Assembly: GCF_902859915.1 (NCBI RefSeq)
Contig: NZ_CADIKK010000039.1
Coordinates: forward strand, 1 to 64,000
DNA: 64,000 nucleotides
Origin: Paraburkholderia ultramafica
GTDB taxonomy: Bacteria; Pseudomonadota; Gammaproteobacteria; Burkholderiales; Burkholderiaceae
Reading direction: 5' to 3'
This document shows positions 42,805 to 53,383 of the stretch, in pieces. Both the position numbers and the translations under genes were made by a program. The first letter of the stretch is position 1; each line of letters begins with the position of its first letter. The notes beneath the pieces are model-generated. The model saw nothing but the letters and a program-made list of their open reading frames with translations. It searched no databases and was not told where the DNA came from.

Positions 42805-44457
42805 TCATGCCTCCGCACTACGGCCCTTGAGGGCGAACATGCCCTGCGGACGCTTCTGGATGAACAACACGATCAGCACCAGCACTGCGATCTTCGCGAG
42901 CACCGCGCCCCAGAACGGTTCGATCGCCTTGCTGACGAGCCCGAGCCCGAAACCGCCGATCACCGTGCCGGCCAGCTGGCCGACGCCGCCGAGCACGACC
43001 GCCATGAACGAATCGATGATGTAGCTCTGGCCGAGGTCCGGCCCGACATTGCCGATCTGCGACAGCGCGCAGCCGCCCAGCCCGGCGATGCCCGCGCCGA
43101 ACGCGAACGCATACGAATCGACCCGCGCGGTCTTCACGCCGACGCAGGCGGCCATGCGACGGTTCTGCGTAACCGCGCGCACGAACAGACCGAGCCGTGT
43201 CCTCGTCAACACCGCCCACGCAATCCCGACGACGATCAGCGAGAACGCCAGGATCGCCAGCCGGTTGTACGGCAGGATCAGATTCGGCAGCACGGTCACG
43301 CCGCCGCTCATCCACGCCGGGTTGATCACTTGCACGTTCTGCGCGCCGAACAGCATGCGGGTCGCCTGAATCAGGATCAGGCTGACGCCGAAGGTGGTCA
43401 GCAGCGTTTCGAGCGGACGGCCGTACAGGTGCTTGAGCACCAGCCGTTCGAGCACGATGCCGACCAGCCCCGCCGCCGCGAACGACGCCGGCACCGCGAA
43501 CAGCGGATACCAGTCGAACGCGCCGGGCGCGAAGCGCTGAAACAGGTTCTGCACGACATAGGTGGCGTACGCGCCGATCATCAGGAATTCGCCGTGCGCC
43601 ATGTTGATCACGCCGATCAGCCCGTACGTGATCGCAAGTCCGAGCGCGGCGAGCAGCAGCACGCTGCCGAGCGACAAGCCAGCGAACAGCGTGCCGGCGA
43701 TCTGGCTGCGGCGCTGGATCGCGTCGAGCTCGTCGATGCCGCCTTGCGCGGCGGCGCGCACGCGATCGTCGGCTTCGACGAAGCTGCCGTCCGCTTTCTT
43801 CGCGACCAGCGGCCGCAGCAGTTCGTTCATGTCGAGATCGTGGCGCGCGGCCACCAGTTGCACGGCTTCCAGGCGCCTGGCCGGATCGGCATCGTGCAGC
43901 GCGGTCATCGCCCACAGTGTGTCGAGGCGCTTCTTGAGCGCCGGATCGGTTTCTTTCGCGCGGGCCGCGTCGACCAGCGGCTTGATCGCCGGATCGGAGT
44001 TTTGCAGCAGCGCGCTGATGGCGGCTGCACGGGTCGCCGGGTCGGGCGAGTCGAGTTGCAGGCCCGACAGCGCGCCCGTTACTTTCGAGCGCAGCAGGTT
44101 GTTCAGCGTGACCGGCTGCGCGTCGCCGGCGGCGACCGTCTTGCCGGTGACCGCATCGCGCGCGGTGTCGCCGTCTTGCAGCAGCACGGCACCCGCGTCG
44201 GTGGCGAGCGCGCTGTCATCGGACAGCGCCTTGAGCAGCGCGAGCGATTCTTTGTCGTGGTTGGCAATCAGCCTGTCGATCGCCGCGGATTTCGCGTCGA
44301 AGTCGTCGCCGGCGAGCGGCGCGACATCGGCAGGGCTCAGCGCGAACGCGCCAAGCGGCGCGCCGGCGAGCAGCACGAGCGCCGCGCTGCCGAGGCTGCG
44401 CCGGGCCAGTCGTGCAAAGTGCGCGATGCGTGCGGAATTCAGGAATGAAAACGCCAT
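42805..44457 (-). CDS. urtB: Urea ABC transporter permease UrtB
   Basis: About 550 residues. A signal-like N-terminal hydrophobic segment precedes a periplasmic helical domain of roughly 200 residues (DPATRAAAISALLQN and AARHDLDMNELLRPLV are typical). The C-terminal half is a LivH-like permease with GLIGVINMAHGEFLMIGAYA. The extra domain is normal for UrtB. I start at ATG 44457 (MAFSFLNSARIAHF); the longer frame has no support. It is 203 bases from urtA. Confidence 0.92.
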   Translation of the reverse strand: MAFSFLNSARIAHFARLARRSLGSAALVLLAGAPLGAFALSPADVAPLAGDDFDAKSAAIDRLIANHDKESLALLKALSDDSALATDAGAVLLQDGDTARDAVTGKTVAAGDAQPVTLNNLLRSKVTGALSGLQLDSPDPATRAAAISALLQNSDPAIKPLVDAARAKETDPALKKRLDTLWAMTALHDADPARRLEAVQLVAARHDLDMNELLRPLVAKKADGSFVEADDRVRAAAQGGIDELDAIQRRSQIAGTLFAGLSLGSVLLLAALGLAITYGLIGVINMAHGEFLMIGAYATYVVQNLFQRFAPGAFDWYPLFAVPASFAAAGLVGIVLERLVLKHLYGRPLETLLTTFGVSLILIQATRMLFGAQNVQVINPAWMSGGVTVLPNLILPYNRLAILAFSLIVVGIAWAVLTRTRLGLFVRAVTQNRRMAACVGVKTARVDSYAFAFGAGIAGLGGCALSQIGNVGPDLGQSYIIDSFMAVVLGGVGQLAGTVIGGFGLGLVSKAIEPFWGAVLAKIAVLVLIVLFIQKRPQGMFALKGRSAEA

Positions 44458-44660
44458 GGTGGCCTTTGAAGAAAAACCGGTAGCGCGGCGCGGCATGGGT
44501 TGGAAGAGCCGTGCGAGGTCGACGGTCCAAAAGCAAATGCACGCGCCGGAACCCAATGACGACTACCAACGCTCGACGCGGCGAGCGCGTGCGCCGTGAG
44601 TTCACATCGGCTCGCTATGCAGCTAACCGCGCCGTCACAGCGAGCCGTCCTGTCACTCGA

Positions 44661-45959
44661 TCACGCGACGCGCGAGCGCTTCAGGAACGCCGGAATCGAA
44701 CTGACCACGTCCGGCTTGCCCGAATTGCCGGCGATGAACGGACTCCACGGCTGCGCGCGGATCGCGGTCCTGGTCCGCCACACCACGTTGAACTGGCCGT
44801 CGGCGCGCACTTCACCGATCATCACCGGCTTGTGCAGATGGTGATTGCCGTCCATCTCCAGCACGAAGCCCGACGGCGCGGCGAAGGTCTGGCCGACCAT
44901 CGCCACCCGCACCTTGTCGACGTCGGTGCTCCTGGCCTTCTCGACCGCCTGCTTCCACATGTGGATGCCGACGAAGGTCGCTTCCATCGGGTCGTTGGTC
45001 ACGCGCTTCGTACCGCCCGGCAGGTTGTTGTCCTTGACCCACGCGGCCCATTGCTTCTTGAACTTCTCGTTGGACGGATTGCGCAGCGACATGAAGTAGT
45101 TCCATGCCGCGAGGTTGCCGACCAGCGGCTTCGTATCGATGCCGCGCAGTTCCTCTTCGCCGACCGAGAACGCGACCACCGGCACGTCCGACGCCTTCAG
45201 CCCCTGGTTGCCGAGCTCCTTGTAGAACGGCACGTTCGAGTCGCCGTTCACCGTCGAGATCACCGCGGTCTTGCCGCCTTGCGAGAAGGTCTTGATGTTG
45301 GCGACGATGGTCTGATAGTCGCTGTGGCCGAACGGCGTGTAGACCTCCTGAATGTCGGCTTCCTGCACGCCCTTGGACTTGAGGAACGCGCGCAGAATCT
45401 TGTTGGTCGTGCGCGGATACACATAGTCGGTGCCCAGCAGGAAGAAGCGCCTGGCACCGCCGCCTTCCGCGCTCATCAGATATTCGGTCGCCGGGATCGC
45501 CTGCTGATTCGGCGCGGCGCCCGTGTAGAACACGTTGCGCGACATTTCTTCGCCTTCGTACTGCACCGGATAGAACAGCAGGCCGTTCAGTTCCTCGAAC
45601 ACCGGCAGCACCGACTTGCGCGACACCGAGGTCCAGCAGCCGAACACCACCGAGCACTTTTCCTGCGTGATCAGCTGGCGCGCTTTTTCGGCGAACAGCG
45701 GCCAGTTCGACGCGGGGTCGACCACCACCGGCTGCAACTGACGGCCCATCACGCCGCCGTTCTTGTTGATGTCCGCGATGGTCATCAACGCAGTGTCTTT
45801 GAGCGATGTTTCGGAGATTGCCATCGTGCCCGACAGCGAATGCAGAATGCCCACCTTGATCGGACCGCTAGCGGACTGCGCATGCGCGAACGGCACCCGA
45901 CCCGCAAGCGCCAGTGCACCGGACATGGAGCCGAACTTCAACAGACTGCGACGTTTCAT
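44661..45959 (-). CDS. urtA: Urea-binding protein UrtA
   Basis: The 432-residue periplasmic protein has a twin-Arg-like signal (MKRRSLLKFGSMSGALAL...AHAQ). The UrtA/FmdD-type ligand domain follows: IKVGILHSLSGTMAISE, GRQLQPVVVDPASNWP and FYPVQYEGEEMSRNVFYTG. It captures urea for UrtBCDE. ATG 45959 has an AAGGGG site upstream; the 100-codon upstream extension is not family-like. It heads the leftward urea operon. Confidence 0.94.
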   Translation of the reverse strand: MKRRSLLKFGSMSGALALAGRVPFAHAQSASGPIKVGILHSLSGTMAISETSLKDTALMTIADINKNGGVMGRQLQPVVVDPASNWPLFAEKARQLITQEKCSVVFGCWTSVSRKSVLPVFEELNGLLFYPVQYEGEEMSRNVFYTGAAPNQQAIPATEYLMSAEGGGARRFFLLGTDYVYPRTTNKILRAFLKSKGVQEADIQEVYTPFGHSDYQTIVANIKTFSQGGKTAVISTVNGDSNVPFYKELGNQGLKASDVPVVAFSVGEEELRGIDTKPLVGNLAAWNYFMSLRNPSNEKFKKQWAAWVKDNNLPGGTKRVTNDPMEATFVGIHMWKQAVEKARSTDVDKVRVAMVGQTFAAPSGFVLEMDGNHHLHKPVMIGEVRADGQFNVVWRTRTAIRAQPWSPFIAGNSGKPDVVSSIPAFLKRSRVA

Positions 45960-46309
45960 GTGTTTCCCCTTGCCATTGATGGTGACTGTTATGGACGTCG
46001 ATTTCGGCCAGCAGGGCTTATCCCTGCATGACTTGCCGCTTGTGTACTGCAAGCCACATGCCATGCAGTCACTTCGACGCGAACTACGCGTCTTGCGCGC
46101 TGCCGCGCGCTTGCCGGGCGGGCCGGTGACGCGCGCTGCGGTGCAAAACTGGTGCAGGATCGCCTGATGAGCCTCGTTCAGGTGCGTGACGCGCCGCAAC
46201 GAAGCGCGCGCATCCGCCAGCGGCCGTCGACGGTGCATGACCGCCGCGCCTTTGTGCATGCGCCTCGCTCTGCCTACACTGAAAGACCACTCACGCGAGG
46301 AGACACGAC
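45960..46309. promoter_or_regulatory. Divergent region upstream of urtA, with possible sigma-54 promoter
   Basis: This 350-bp region separates urtA from the rightward aminotransferase. On the leftward strand, CTGCAC (46157-46152), a five-base spacer and TTGCA (46146-46142) resemble the sigma-54 consensus TGGCAC-N5-TTGCA. One of the two key G positions is changed. It lies about 185 bases before the urtA start. NtrC/sigma-54 control of urea uptake is common; this site is only a candidate. Confidence 0.35.
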
Positions 46310-47641
46310 ATGAACGAGCGCACCAGCGTCAGTCCACCCGATATGTCCGCTTTCTGGATGCCCTTCACCGCGAACCGCCAGTTCAAGAGCGCGCCACGTC
46401 TCTTGGCGAGCGCGAAGGGGATGTACTACACGTCGCACGATGGGCGGCGCATTCTCGACGGCACCGCGGGCCTCTGGTGCGTCAACGCGGGCCATTGCCG
46501 CGATGAGATCGTCGCGGCGGTGCAGGCGCAGGCGGCCGAAATGGATTTCGCGCCGACCTTCCAGATGGGCCACCCGAAGGCCTTCGAGGCGGCGACGAAA
46601 ATCGCCCGTCATACGCCGGGTGATCTGAAGCACATCTTCTTTGCGAACTCGGGCTCGGAGGCGGTCGATACCGCGCTGAAGATCGCGCTCGCTTATCACC
46701 GCTCGCGTGGCGAAGGGCAGCGCACGCTGTTGATCGGACGCGAGCGCGGTTATCACGGGGTCGGCTTCGGCGGCATTTCGGTGGGCGGCATTGCTCCGAA
46801 CCGCAAGGCGTTTTCAGGCGGACTGTTGCCGGCGGTCGATCACTTGCCGCATACGCTGAACCTCAAGGAGGCGGCGTTTTCGAAAGGACAACCCGCATGG
46901 GGCGCGCATCTCGCCGATGAACTCGAACGGCTCGTCACGCTGCACGATGCGTCGACGATTGCCGCGGTGATCGTCGAACCGGTGGCCGGCTCGACCGGGG
47001 TATTGATTCCGCCGCAAGGCTATTTGCAGCGGCTGCGCGAGATCTGCGACAGGCACGGCATCCTGCTGATCTTCGACGAAGTGATCACCGGCTGGGGACG
47101 CCTCGGCGCGCCGTTCGCCGCGCAGTACTTCGGCGTCACGCCCGATATGCTGACGATGGCCAAGGGCACCAACAACGCGGCCGCGCCGCTGGGGGCGGTC
47201 GCCGCCAGCGCGAAGATTCACGACGCGATCGTGAACGGCGCGCCGGCCGGCATCGAGCTGTTCCACGGCTACACGTACTCGGGGCATCCGATCGCGGTCG
47301 CCGCGGCTTGCGCGACGATCGAACTCTATGAGCGTGAGCAACTGTTCGAACGGGCCGCGCGGATGGCGCCGCTGTTCGAGAGCGCGATCCACAAGCTGCG
47401 CGGCGAACCGCATGTGATCGACGTGCGCAATCTCGGACTGGTGGGCGGCGTGGAGTTGGCGCCGCGCGCGGGCGCGTCTGGCGCGCGGGCTTATGACGTG
47501 TTCGTGCGCTGCTTCGAGAAAGGCGTGTTGACGCGCTATACCGGGGATATTCTGGCGTTCTCGCCGCCGTTGATCGTCGAGGAAGCGCAGCTCGACGAGA
47601 TCTTCGGGACGGTCGCGGAGGTGTTGAGGGAGACGGAGTAG
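46310..47641 (+). CDS. Class III aminotransferase, beta-alanine/omega-amino acid:pyruvate type
   Basis: The 443-residue PLP enzyme has WMPFTANRQFK at the start, as in omega-amino acid:pyruvate aminotransferases. FFANSGSEAVDTALK forms the phosphate cup, LIFDEVITGWGR carries the PLP-pairing Asp, and TMAKGTNNAAAP carries the Schiff-base Lys. It likely moves amino groups from beta-alanine or other omega-amines to pyruvate. GAGGAGAC precedes the ATG. It diverges from urtA and ends at a bidirectional terminator. Confidence 0.9.
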   Translation: MNERTSVSPPDMSAFWMPFTANRQFKSAPRLLASAKGMYYTSHDGRRILDGTAGLWCVNAGHCRDEIVAAVQAQAAEMDFAPTFQMGHPKAFEAATKIARHTPGDLKHIFFANSGSEAVDTALKIALAYHRSRGEGQRTLLIGRERGYHGVGFGGISVGGIAPNRKAFSGGLLPAVDHLPHTLNLKEAAFSKGQPAWGAHLADELERLVTLHDASTIAAVIVEPVAGSTGVLIPPQGYLQRLREICDRHGILLIFDEVITGWGRLGAPFAAQYFGVTPDMLTMAKGTNNAAAPLGAVAASAKIHDAIVNGAPAGIELFHGYTYSGHPIAVAAACATIELYEREQLFERAARMAPLFESAIHKLRGEPHVIDVRNLGLVGGVELAPRAGASGARAYDVFVRCFEKGVLTRYTGDILAFSPPLIVEEAQLDEIFGTVAEVLRETE

Positions 47642-47719
47642 GGCGGGCGCGTTTCGTTGTGCTTCGTTGTGCGTGGTTGGTGTGGAGGACTGCGCATTGG
47701 ACTGGCTCCGCGGCTGTAA

Positions 47720-47750
47720 AAAAGGCCGGCGCTTGTGGCGCCGGCCTTTT
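47720..47750. terminator. Bidirectional intrinsic terminator
   Basis: AAAAGGCCGGCG (47720-47731) pairs perfectly with CGCCGGCCTTTT (47739-47750). T-runs follow in both orientations. It lies between the convergent aminotransferase and DUF3443 genes and should stop transcription from both sides. Confidence 0.95.
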
Positions 47751-47781
47751 CGTTTCGCTCCATTCGCGCTGCGTTGCCCGA

Positions 47782-49391
<1,610 letters not shown>

Positions 49392-49395
<4 letters not shown>

Positions 49396-49850
49396 TGCAG
49401 ATTCTCCATGCGGATATTGGCGGGAACGAGGCGCGGCAAAAATGCCTTGCCGAAAAAGTAGCCTGTATGGCCGGCCGACTCGATATGGAAAGCACTGTTG
49501 TGCTGGACCATCGGACCGATGCCGTGCGTGCGCCCTTTGCCGGGGTTGGCGAAGTTCGGGAAGTAGCTGCCGAGCAGCTCGCTCATGTCCGGGCGCACCG
49601 GACCTTGCCACGTGACGGCGAACACCACGTTGGTGGGCAGCACGTATTCGCGGATCGTCACGCCGTTGGCGTCGGTCGCCTCGCGCACCGTGTACGACGC
49701 AGCCGCAACGTTCGACGTTGCCCCCGACTGGAGCAACGAGCGCGGCGCCGCAACCGCGTGCGTACGCGTAGCTGGCGCTGCGCCCAATGCCGCGTAAGCG
49801 GCGAGCGGCGCCAAGGCCGCGAGCGCCAGCGCGCTCTTCACAAATTTCAT
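49392..49850 (-). CDS. DUF2844 secreted protein (copy A)
   Basis: The 152-residue protein has a Sec signal peptide (MKFVKSALALAALAPLAAYA). Its core is shared with the second copy: YTVREATDANGVTIREYVL, PTNVVFAVTWQGPVRPDM, LLGSYFPNF, and a C-terminal HIESAGHTGYFFGKAFLP. No biochemical function is known to me for this family. It is always placed here directly before a DUF3443 gene, with a four-base ATGA overlap, so the two products are probably made and exported together. Confidence 0.85.
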
Positions 49851-49987
49851 CTCAATGCTCCAGAAAACAGGTCGGAGCATGGTGCCCGCGGGCCGTTATT
49901 GGGATTGCAGGAAAATTCCGAACTCGAGATGGGAAAGGGCGTAAGGCGGCGCCATCGACTAGCGCCGCCCTTGCATTCATGCAGTCG

Positions 49988-51277
49988 TCAGAACGCGACG
50001 AACGGTCCGGTCCGTTGGCCGATCCTGGCGGGGCCGATCACCGTATAGACGCTGCGGCCATAGAAGAACGGCAGTCCCCACAGGAACATGCGGTTGTTGG
50101 CGGTACCCGCAAAGTAGCTCCCGACGTTGTCGAGCGCCGCGTTCGGGGTGGCCATCAGACTGTAGGCATTGCCGACCGAGAACGGCATCTGCACAGGCGT
50201 GCCGCTGCCGTTGGTGGCCTCCATCGTCGCAGTCAACTGCAGCGTGCTGGTTGGCACGTACCACAAGCTGTTGGGGTCGCTGGGGATCGCGTTATCCGCA
50301 AACGCATAGCTATTGGTGCCGCTGTCGATGGCGCTGCGGTTGAACACCTGGCCCTGGTACTGCGTCGTGAACGTGCCGTATTTGTCGACGGCGAACACGG
50401 TGGGATTGGCCGGCATCGCATTGTTCTGCTGCGTGTTGACGCCGAACACCAGCTGGCCCGTGACGCTCGTCTGGCCGCCCGCCGCCAGCGCGGGCAGACG
50501 GATGACCGTGCCGTTGTTGTCGGCGGCGAACGCGGAGACCGGGTTCGTGACCTCCTTGCTCGCCAGCATGCGGGTGCTGATGCAGTTGTTCTGCGCCGTG
50601 CAATAGTAGTAGTTGCCCGGTATCGCGGTCTTGATCGCGTCCGCGGAATCGTTCGTGAAGTTGTCGATGCCGATAATGCCGTTGATGCCGCCGATCCTGC
50701 CCAGGTCCGGGCCGCCTTGAGCCGAGCAGTCGCCCGGCGTGTCGAACGCGCCATCCGAAATCACCTGGATCGGCAGATTGCTCGCGGTCTTGCTGCCCAT
50801 CACGATGTCGGCGCGTTTGACGGAGCCCCACATGTAGCCCGAAGCAAACGGCATACATTCGGCGATCGGAAATGCGCCGCTGGTGTCATCGACCGCACCG
50901 ACTTGCGTGAGCAGCAGCGGGGCCAGCGAGGGAATCGCGCGGGCCATGATGCGCACGCCTGTCGAGCCGGTGTCGACCAGCATGTTGTCGACGCTCACGC
51001 ACTGCGCCGGACTCTGCGTGCCGGGCACGCAGACCTGGATCGACGCGAGCAGCGAATTGACGGTGCCCGACGAGGGGTCGACGCGAACCGACATGATGTT
51101 GGTGCCGGTGGCCGGGGCCGTCGTGCCCGAGCCGTTCGGGTTGTTCGGCGTGATGGGCCAGTCAGGCTTGGCGTTCCAGTGCACGTCGCTGCTGCTGTCA
51201 CTGCCGCCGCCGCATGCGGCGAGCGTGACAAGCGCGACAAACGCGGCAAGCCGGAGCGTCTGTTTCATGGTGTTCAT
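49988..51277 (-). CDS. DUF3443 lipoprotein; pepsin-like aspartic protease candidate (copy B)
   Basis: About 429 residues with a lipoprotein signal (lipobox LAAC then GGGS) and a short linker instead of the long Pro-rich stalk of copy A. The DUF3443 domain has NMLVDTGSTGVRI and RSAIDSGTNSYAF, the two-Asp motif pair, plus NYYYCTAQ and FLWGLPFFYGRSVYT shared with copy A. ATG 51277 is used; ATG 51268 and 51301 are options. It is the second gene of the leftward four-gene run. Confidence 0.87.
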   Translation of the reverse strand: MNTMKQTLRLAAFVALVTLAACGGGSDSSSDVHWNAKPDWPITPNNPNGSGTTAPATGTNIMSVRVDPSSGTVNSLLASIQVCVPGTQSPAQCVSVDNMLVDTGSTGVRIMARAIPSLAPLLLTQVGAVDDTSGAFPIAECMPFASGYMWGSVKRADIVMGSKTASNLPIQVISDGAFDTPGDCSAQGGPDLGRIGGINGIIGIDNFTNDSADAIKTAIPGNYYYCTAQNNCISTRMLASKEVTNPVSAFAADNNGTVIRLPALAAGGQTSVTGQLVFGVNTQQNNAMPANPTVFAVDKYGTFTTQYQGQVFNRSAIDSGTNSYAFADNAIPSDPNSLWYVPTSTLQLTATMEATNGSGTPVQMPFSVGNAYSLMATPNAALDNVGSYFAGTANNRMFLWGLPFFYGRSVYTVIGPARIGQRTGPFVAF

Positions 51278-51315
51278 ATTCTGTTTTCCGTAGCTTGGCA
51301 CACGTTCCGCACGTT

Positions 51316-51813
51316 CTATTGCAGATCGCCCGGGCGTATGCCAGCGGGTATCAGATGCGGCAGCCAGGCGATGCCGTAGAAGTGCCCCAGACGGCCGCCC
51401 GATTCGATGCGAAATGTGCCGTCGCCGCTACTCAACGGTCCGCTGCCGAGCGTGCGGCTTTGACCTGCGCTGACGTAGTTGGGGAAGTAGTTGCCGAGCA
51501 GCGCGGTCATATCCGGACGGATCGGTCCTTCCCACGTGACCGCGAACACCACGTTGCTGGGGAGCACGTATTCGCGGGTCGTGACGCCGTTGGCGTCGAG
51601 CGACTGGCGCACGGTGTAGGGCGCGGTGCTGGCCGCGCTCGCCGGCTGGGCGGCCAGGGCTGTCTGAGGCGTGGCCGTCGCCACGGCTGACTGCGGTGTG
51701 GCGCGCAGCATGGTCGCTGACGCGGCGCCAAGGTTCGGCGCGCCGCCGAGGCCGGCATGCGATGAGAGCGGCAACAGGGTTGCGGCCAGCATCGCGACTC
51801 TCAAAGATCTCAT
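51316..51813 (-). CDS. DUF2844 secreted protein (copy B)
   Basis: The 165-residue protein has a signal peptide (VAMLAATLLPLSSHA) and an Ala/Thr-rich linker. It also has the DUF2844 core YTVRQSLDANGVTTREYVL, NVVFAVTWEGPIRPDM and LLGNYFPNY. It leads the run DUF2844-DUF3443-DUF2844-DUF3443. ATG 51813 has GGAG ten bases upstream. It lies 38 bases before its DUF3443 partner. Confidence 0.87.
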   Translation of the reverse strand: MRSLRVAMLAATLLPLSSHAGLGGAPNLGAASATMLRATPQSAVATATPQTALAAQPASAASTAPYTVRQSLDANGVTTREYVLPSNVVFAVTWEGPIRPDMTALLGNYFPNYVSAGQSRTLGSGPLSSGDGTFRIESGGRLGHFYGIAWLPHLIPAGIRPGDLQ

Positions 51814-51988
51814 CACGCGGCTCCAGAAAATGTCGGAGCATGGTGCCTGCGCGATGCTCAGGAAACCGTACGAACTTTCCGAAGCTGATGCGCGAAGCAG
51901 CGTAATGAAAGCGGGGCGTCAGTGTTGTTACGCGGGCTGAAAAGTCGCGAGGCCCGGCGCCCGCCGGCGCGTCATCGCGACCGTGCGC

Positions 51989-52312
51989 TCAGTAGGTGGG
52001 AACGGACGGATCGACCTGACGCGACCATGCGTCGATACCGCCTTGCAGATTGAAGACGCTGGTATGGCCACGCGATTCGAGGAACATCGCGACCTGGGCG
52101 CTGCGCGCGCCGTGATGGCAGACGCAGACGATTTGCGCGTCGTCATCGAGTTCTTCGCTGCGCGCGGGAATCTCACGCATCGGAATCGACACGGCGCCGG
52201 CGATCGACGCCGTCTGGATTTCCCATGGCTCGCGCACGTCGAGCAGCACGGGGGCGGGACGCGAGGTGTCGGCGAGCCATTCGGCGAGCGCCGCAGCAGT
52301 CAGATTTTGCAT
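51989..52312 (-). CDS. Single-domain rhodanese-like sulfurtransferase
   Basis: The 107-residue protein has VLLDVREPWE at the N-terminal side and the active-site loop VCHHGARSAQVA, where the usual persulfide Cys is the C of VCHHG. NLQGGIDAW closes the domain. It likely transfers sulfane sulfur in the cytoplasm. It is encoded 60 bases after the methyltransferase gene on the same strand. Confidence 0.92.
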   Translation of the reverse strand: MQNLTAAALAEWLADTSRPAPVLLDVREPWEIQTASIAGAVSIPMREIPARSEELDDDAQIVCVCHHGARSAQVAMFLESRGHTSVFNLQGGIDAWSRQVDPSVPTY

Positions 52313-52371
52313 CAGCGGGACATCCAGTTCAGAGGACGGCCGCAGCGCGGCCGTCCGGATCGGCGTATGGC

Positions 52372-53025
52372 TTAAAACTTGAAACGCGGCGGCTGCACGG
52401 CGTTGATCAGCGGCTCGACATACGTTTCGAACACGTCGGCGATGCGGTATTGCTTCTCGTCGATACGCGTGATGACTTGCGCCTTCATGACCGGCGCGGT
52501 GCCGACGAAGGCCGCGAGGCGCCCGCCGATCTTCAGGTGTTCGAGGATTTCCTGCGGCAGCACCGGCAGGCCGCCCGACACGCAGATCACGTCGTACGGC
52601 GCGGCGCCGGCCCAGCCGCGCGACGCGTCGCCGGTGGCGACTTCGGCGTTCAGCACGCCGTTGGCGATCAGGTTGTTTTTGGCCAGTTCCGCCAGTTCCG
52701 GTTCGATATCGACCGTCAGCACGTGCTGCGCGCGATGCGCGAGCAGTGCCGCCATGTAACCCGAGCCCGCGCCGATTTCGAGCACACTTTCGTGTTTCTT
52801 CACCGCCAGTTCCTGCAGCACGCGCGCCTCGATGCGCGGCGCCAGCATATGCTGACCGGCCGGCAGCGGCACTTCGAAGTCGACGAAGGCCAACTCGCGA
52901 TAGGCGGCAGGGACGAAATTTTCACGCTTGACGATCGACAGCAGATTCAGCACGTCCTGGTCGAGCACTTCCCAGGGGCGGATCTGCTGTTCGATCATGT
53001 TGAAACGCGCTTGCTCGATATTCAT
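52372..53025 (-). CDS. PCMT-like (protein-L-isoaspartate) methyltransferase
   Basis: The 217-residue SAM-dependent methyltransferase has motif I VLEIGAGSGYMAALLA and a post-I acidic residue in VLTVDIEPELA. Its N-terminal domain, MNIEQARFNMIEQQIRPW, is typical of the short betaproteobacterial branch of the PCMT family. Whether it repairs isoaspartyl proteins is not certain for this branch. ATG 53025 is chosen at the family start. Confidence 0.88.
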   Translation of the reverse strand: MNIEQARFNMIEQQIRPWEVLDQDVLNLLSIVKRENFVPAAYRELAFVDFEVPLPAGQHMLAPRIEARVLQELAVKKHESVLEIGAGSGYMAALLAHRAQHVLTVDIEPELAELAKNNLIANGVLNAEVATGDASRGWAGAAPYDVICVSGGLPVLPQEILEHLKIGGRLAAFVGTAPVMKAQVITRIDEKQYRIADVFETYVEPLINAVQPPRFKF

Positions 53026-53349
53026 GGTGGATTCGGCGGTTTGGTTTGGCGAGTGGGCGATGAGGTTGACCCTGCGTTTGACCGTGCGTTGGGCCAACTC
53101 CGCCACTGACTTTTTGCCTCTGACCGGCCGCTTCGCGAAAACCACGCTGGATGCGGGCCGCGCCAGGGTAACTGCGGGATTGTACCAAATGGCGGCGTCG
53201 AGCCGGGTTCTCGCGGGCAGGCGCGCCGGCCTGCGGTTCGCGTCCTTGCGTGTGCCGGCGCAGTCTGGTGCATCCCTGCGCGAGCCGTTGCGGCCCCCGT
53301 GTTAATCCCTGGCGATCCGTCCTTGCGATTCCCGCTTTGATCGTCCAAG

Positions 53350-53367
53350 AATGTAATCGATTACATT
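53350..53367. promoter_or_regulatory. LacI-family operator candidate
   Basis: AATGTAATCGATTACATT is an exact 18-bp palindrome ending 17 bases before the LacI-type regulator gene. A TGTAATCGATTACA core with a central CG is typical of LacI/GalR-family operators. It suggests autoregulation of the regulator and, since the genes run on without a gap, of the transporter operon. The 53026-53383 gap has no other recognisable gene. Confidence 0.8.
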
Positions 53368-53383
53368 TTCGACACGAGTTCAC

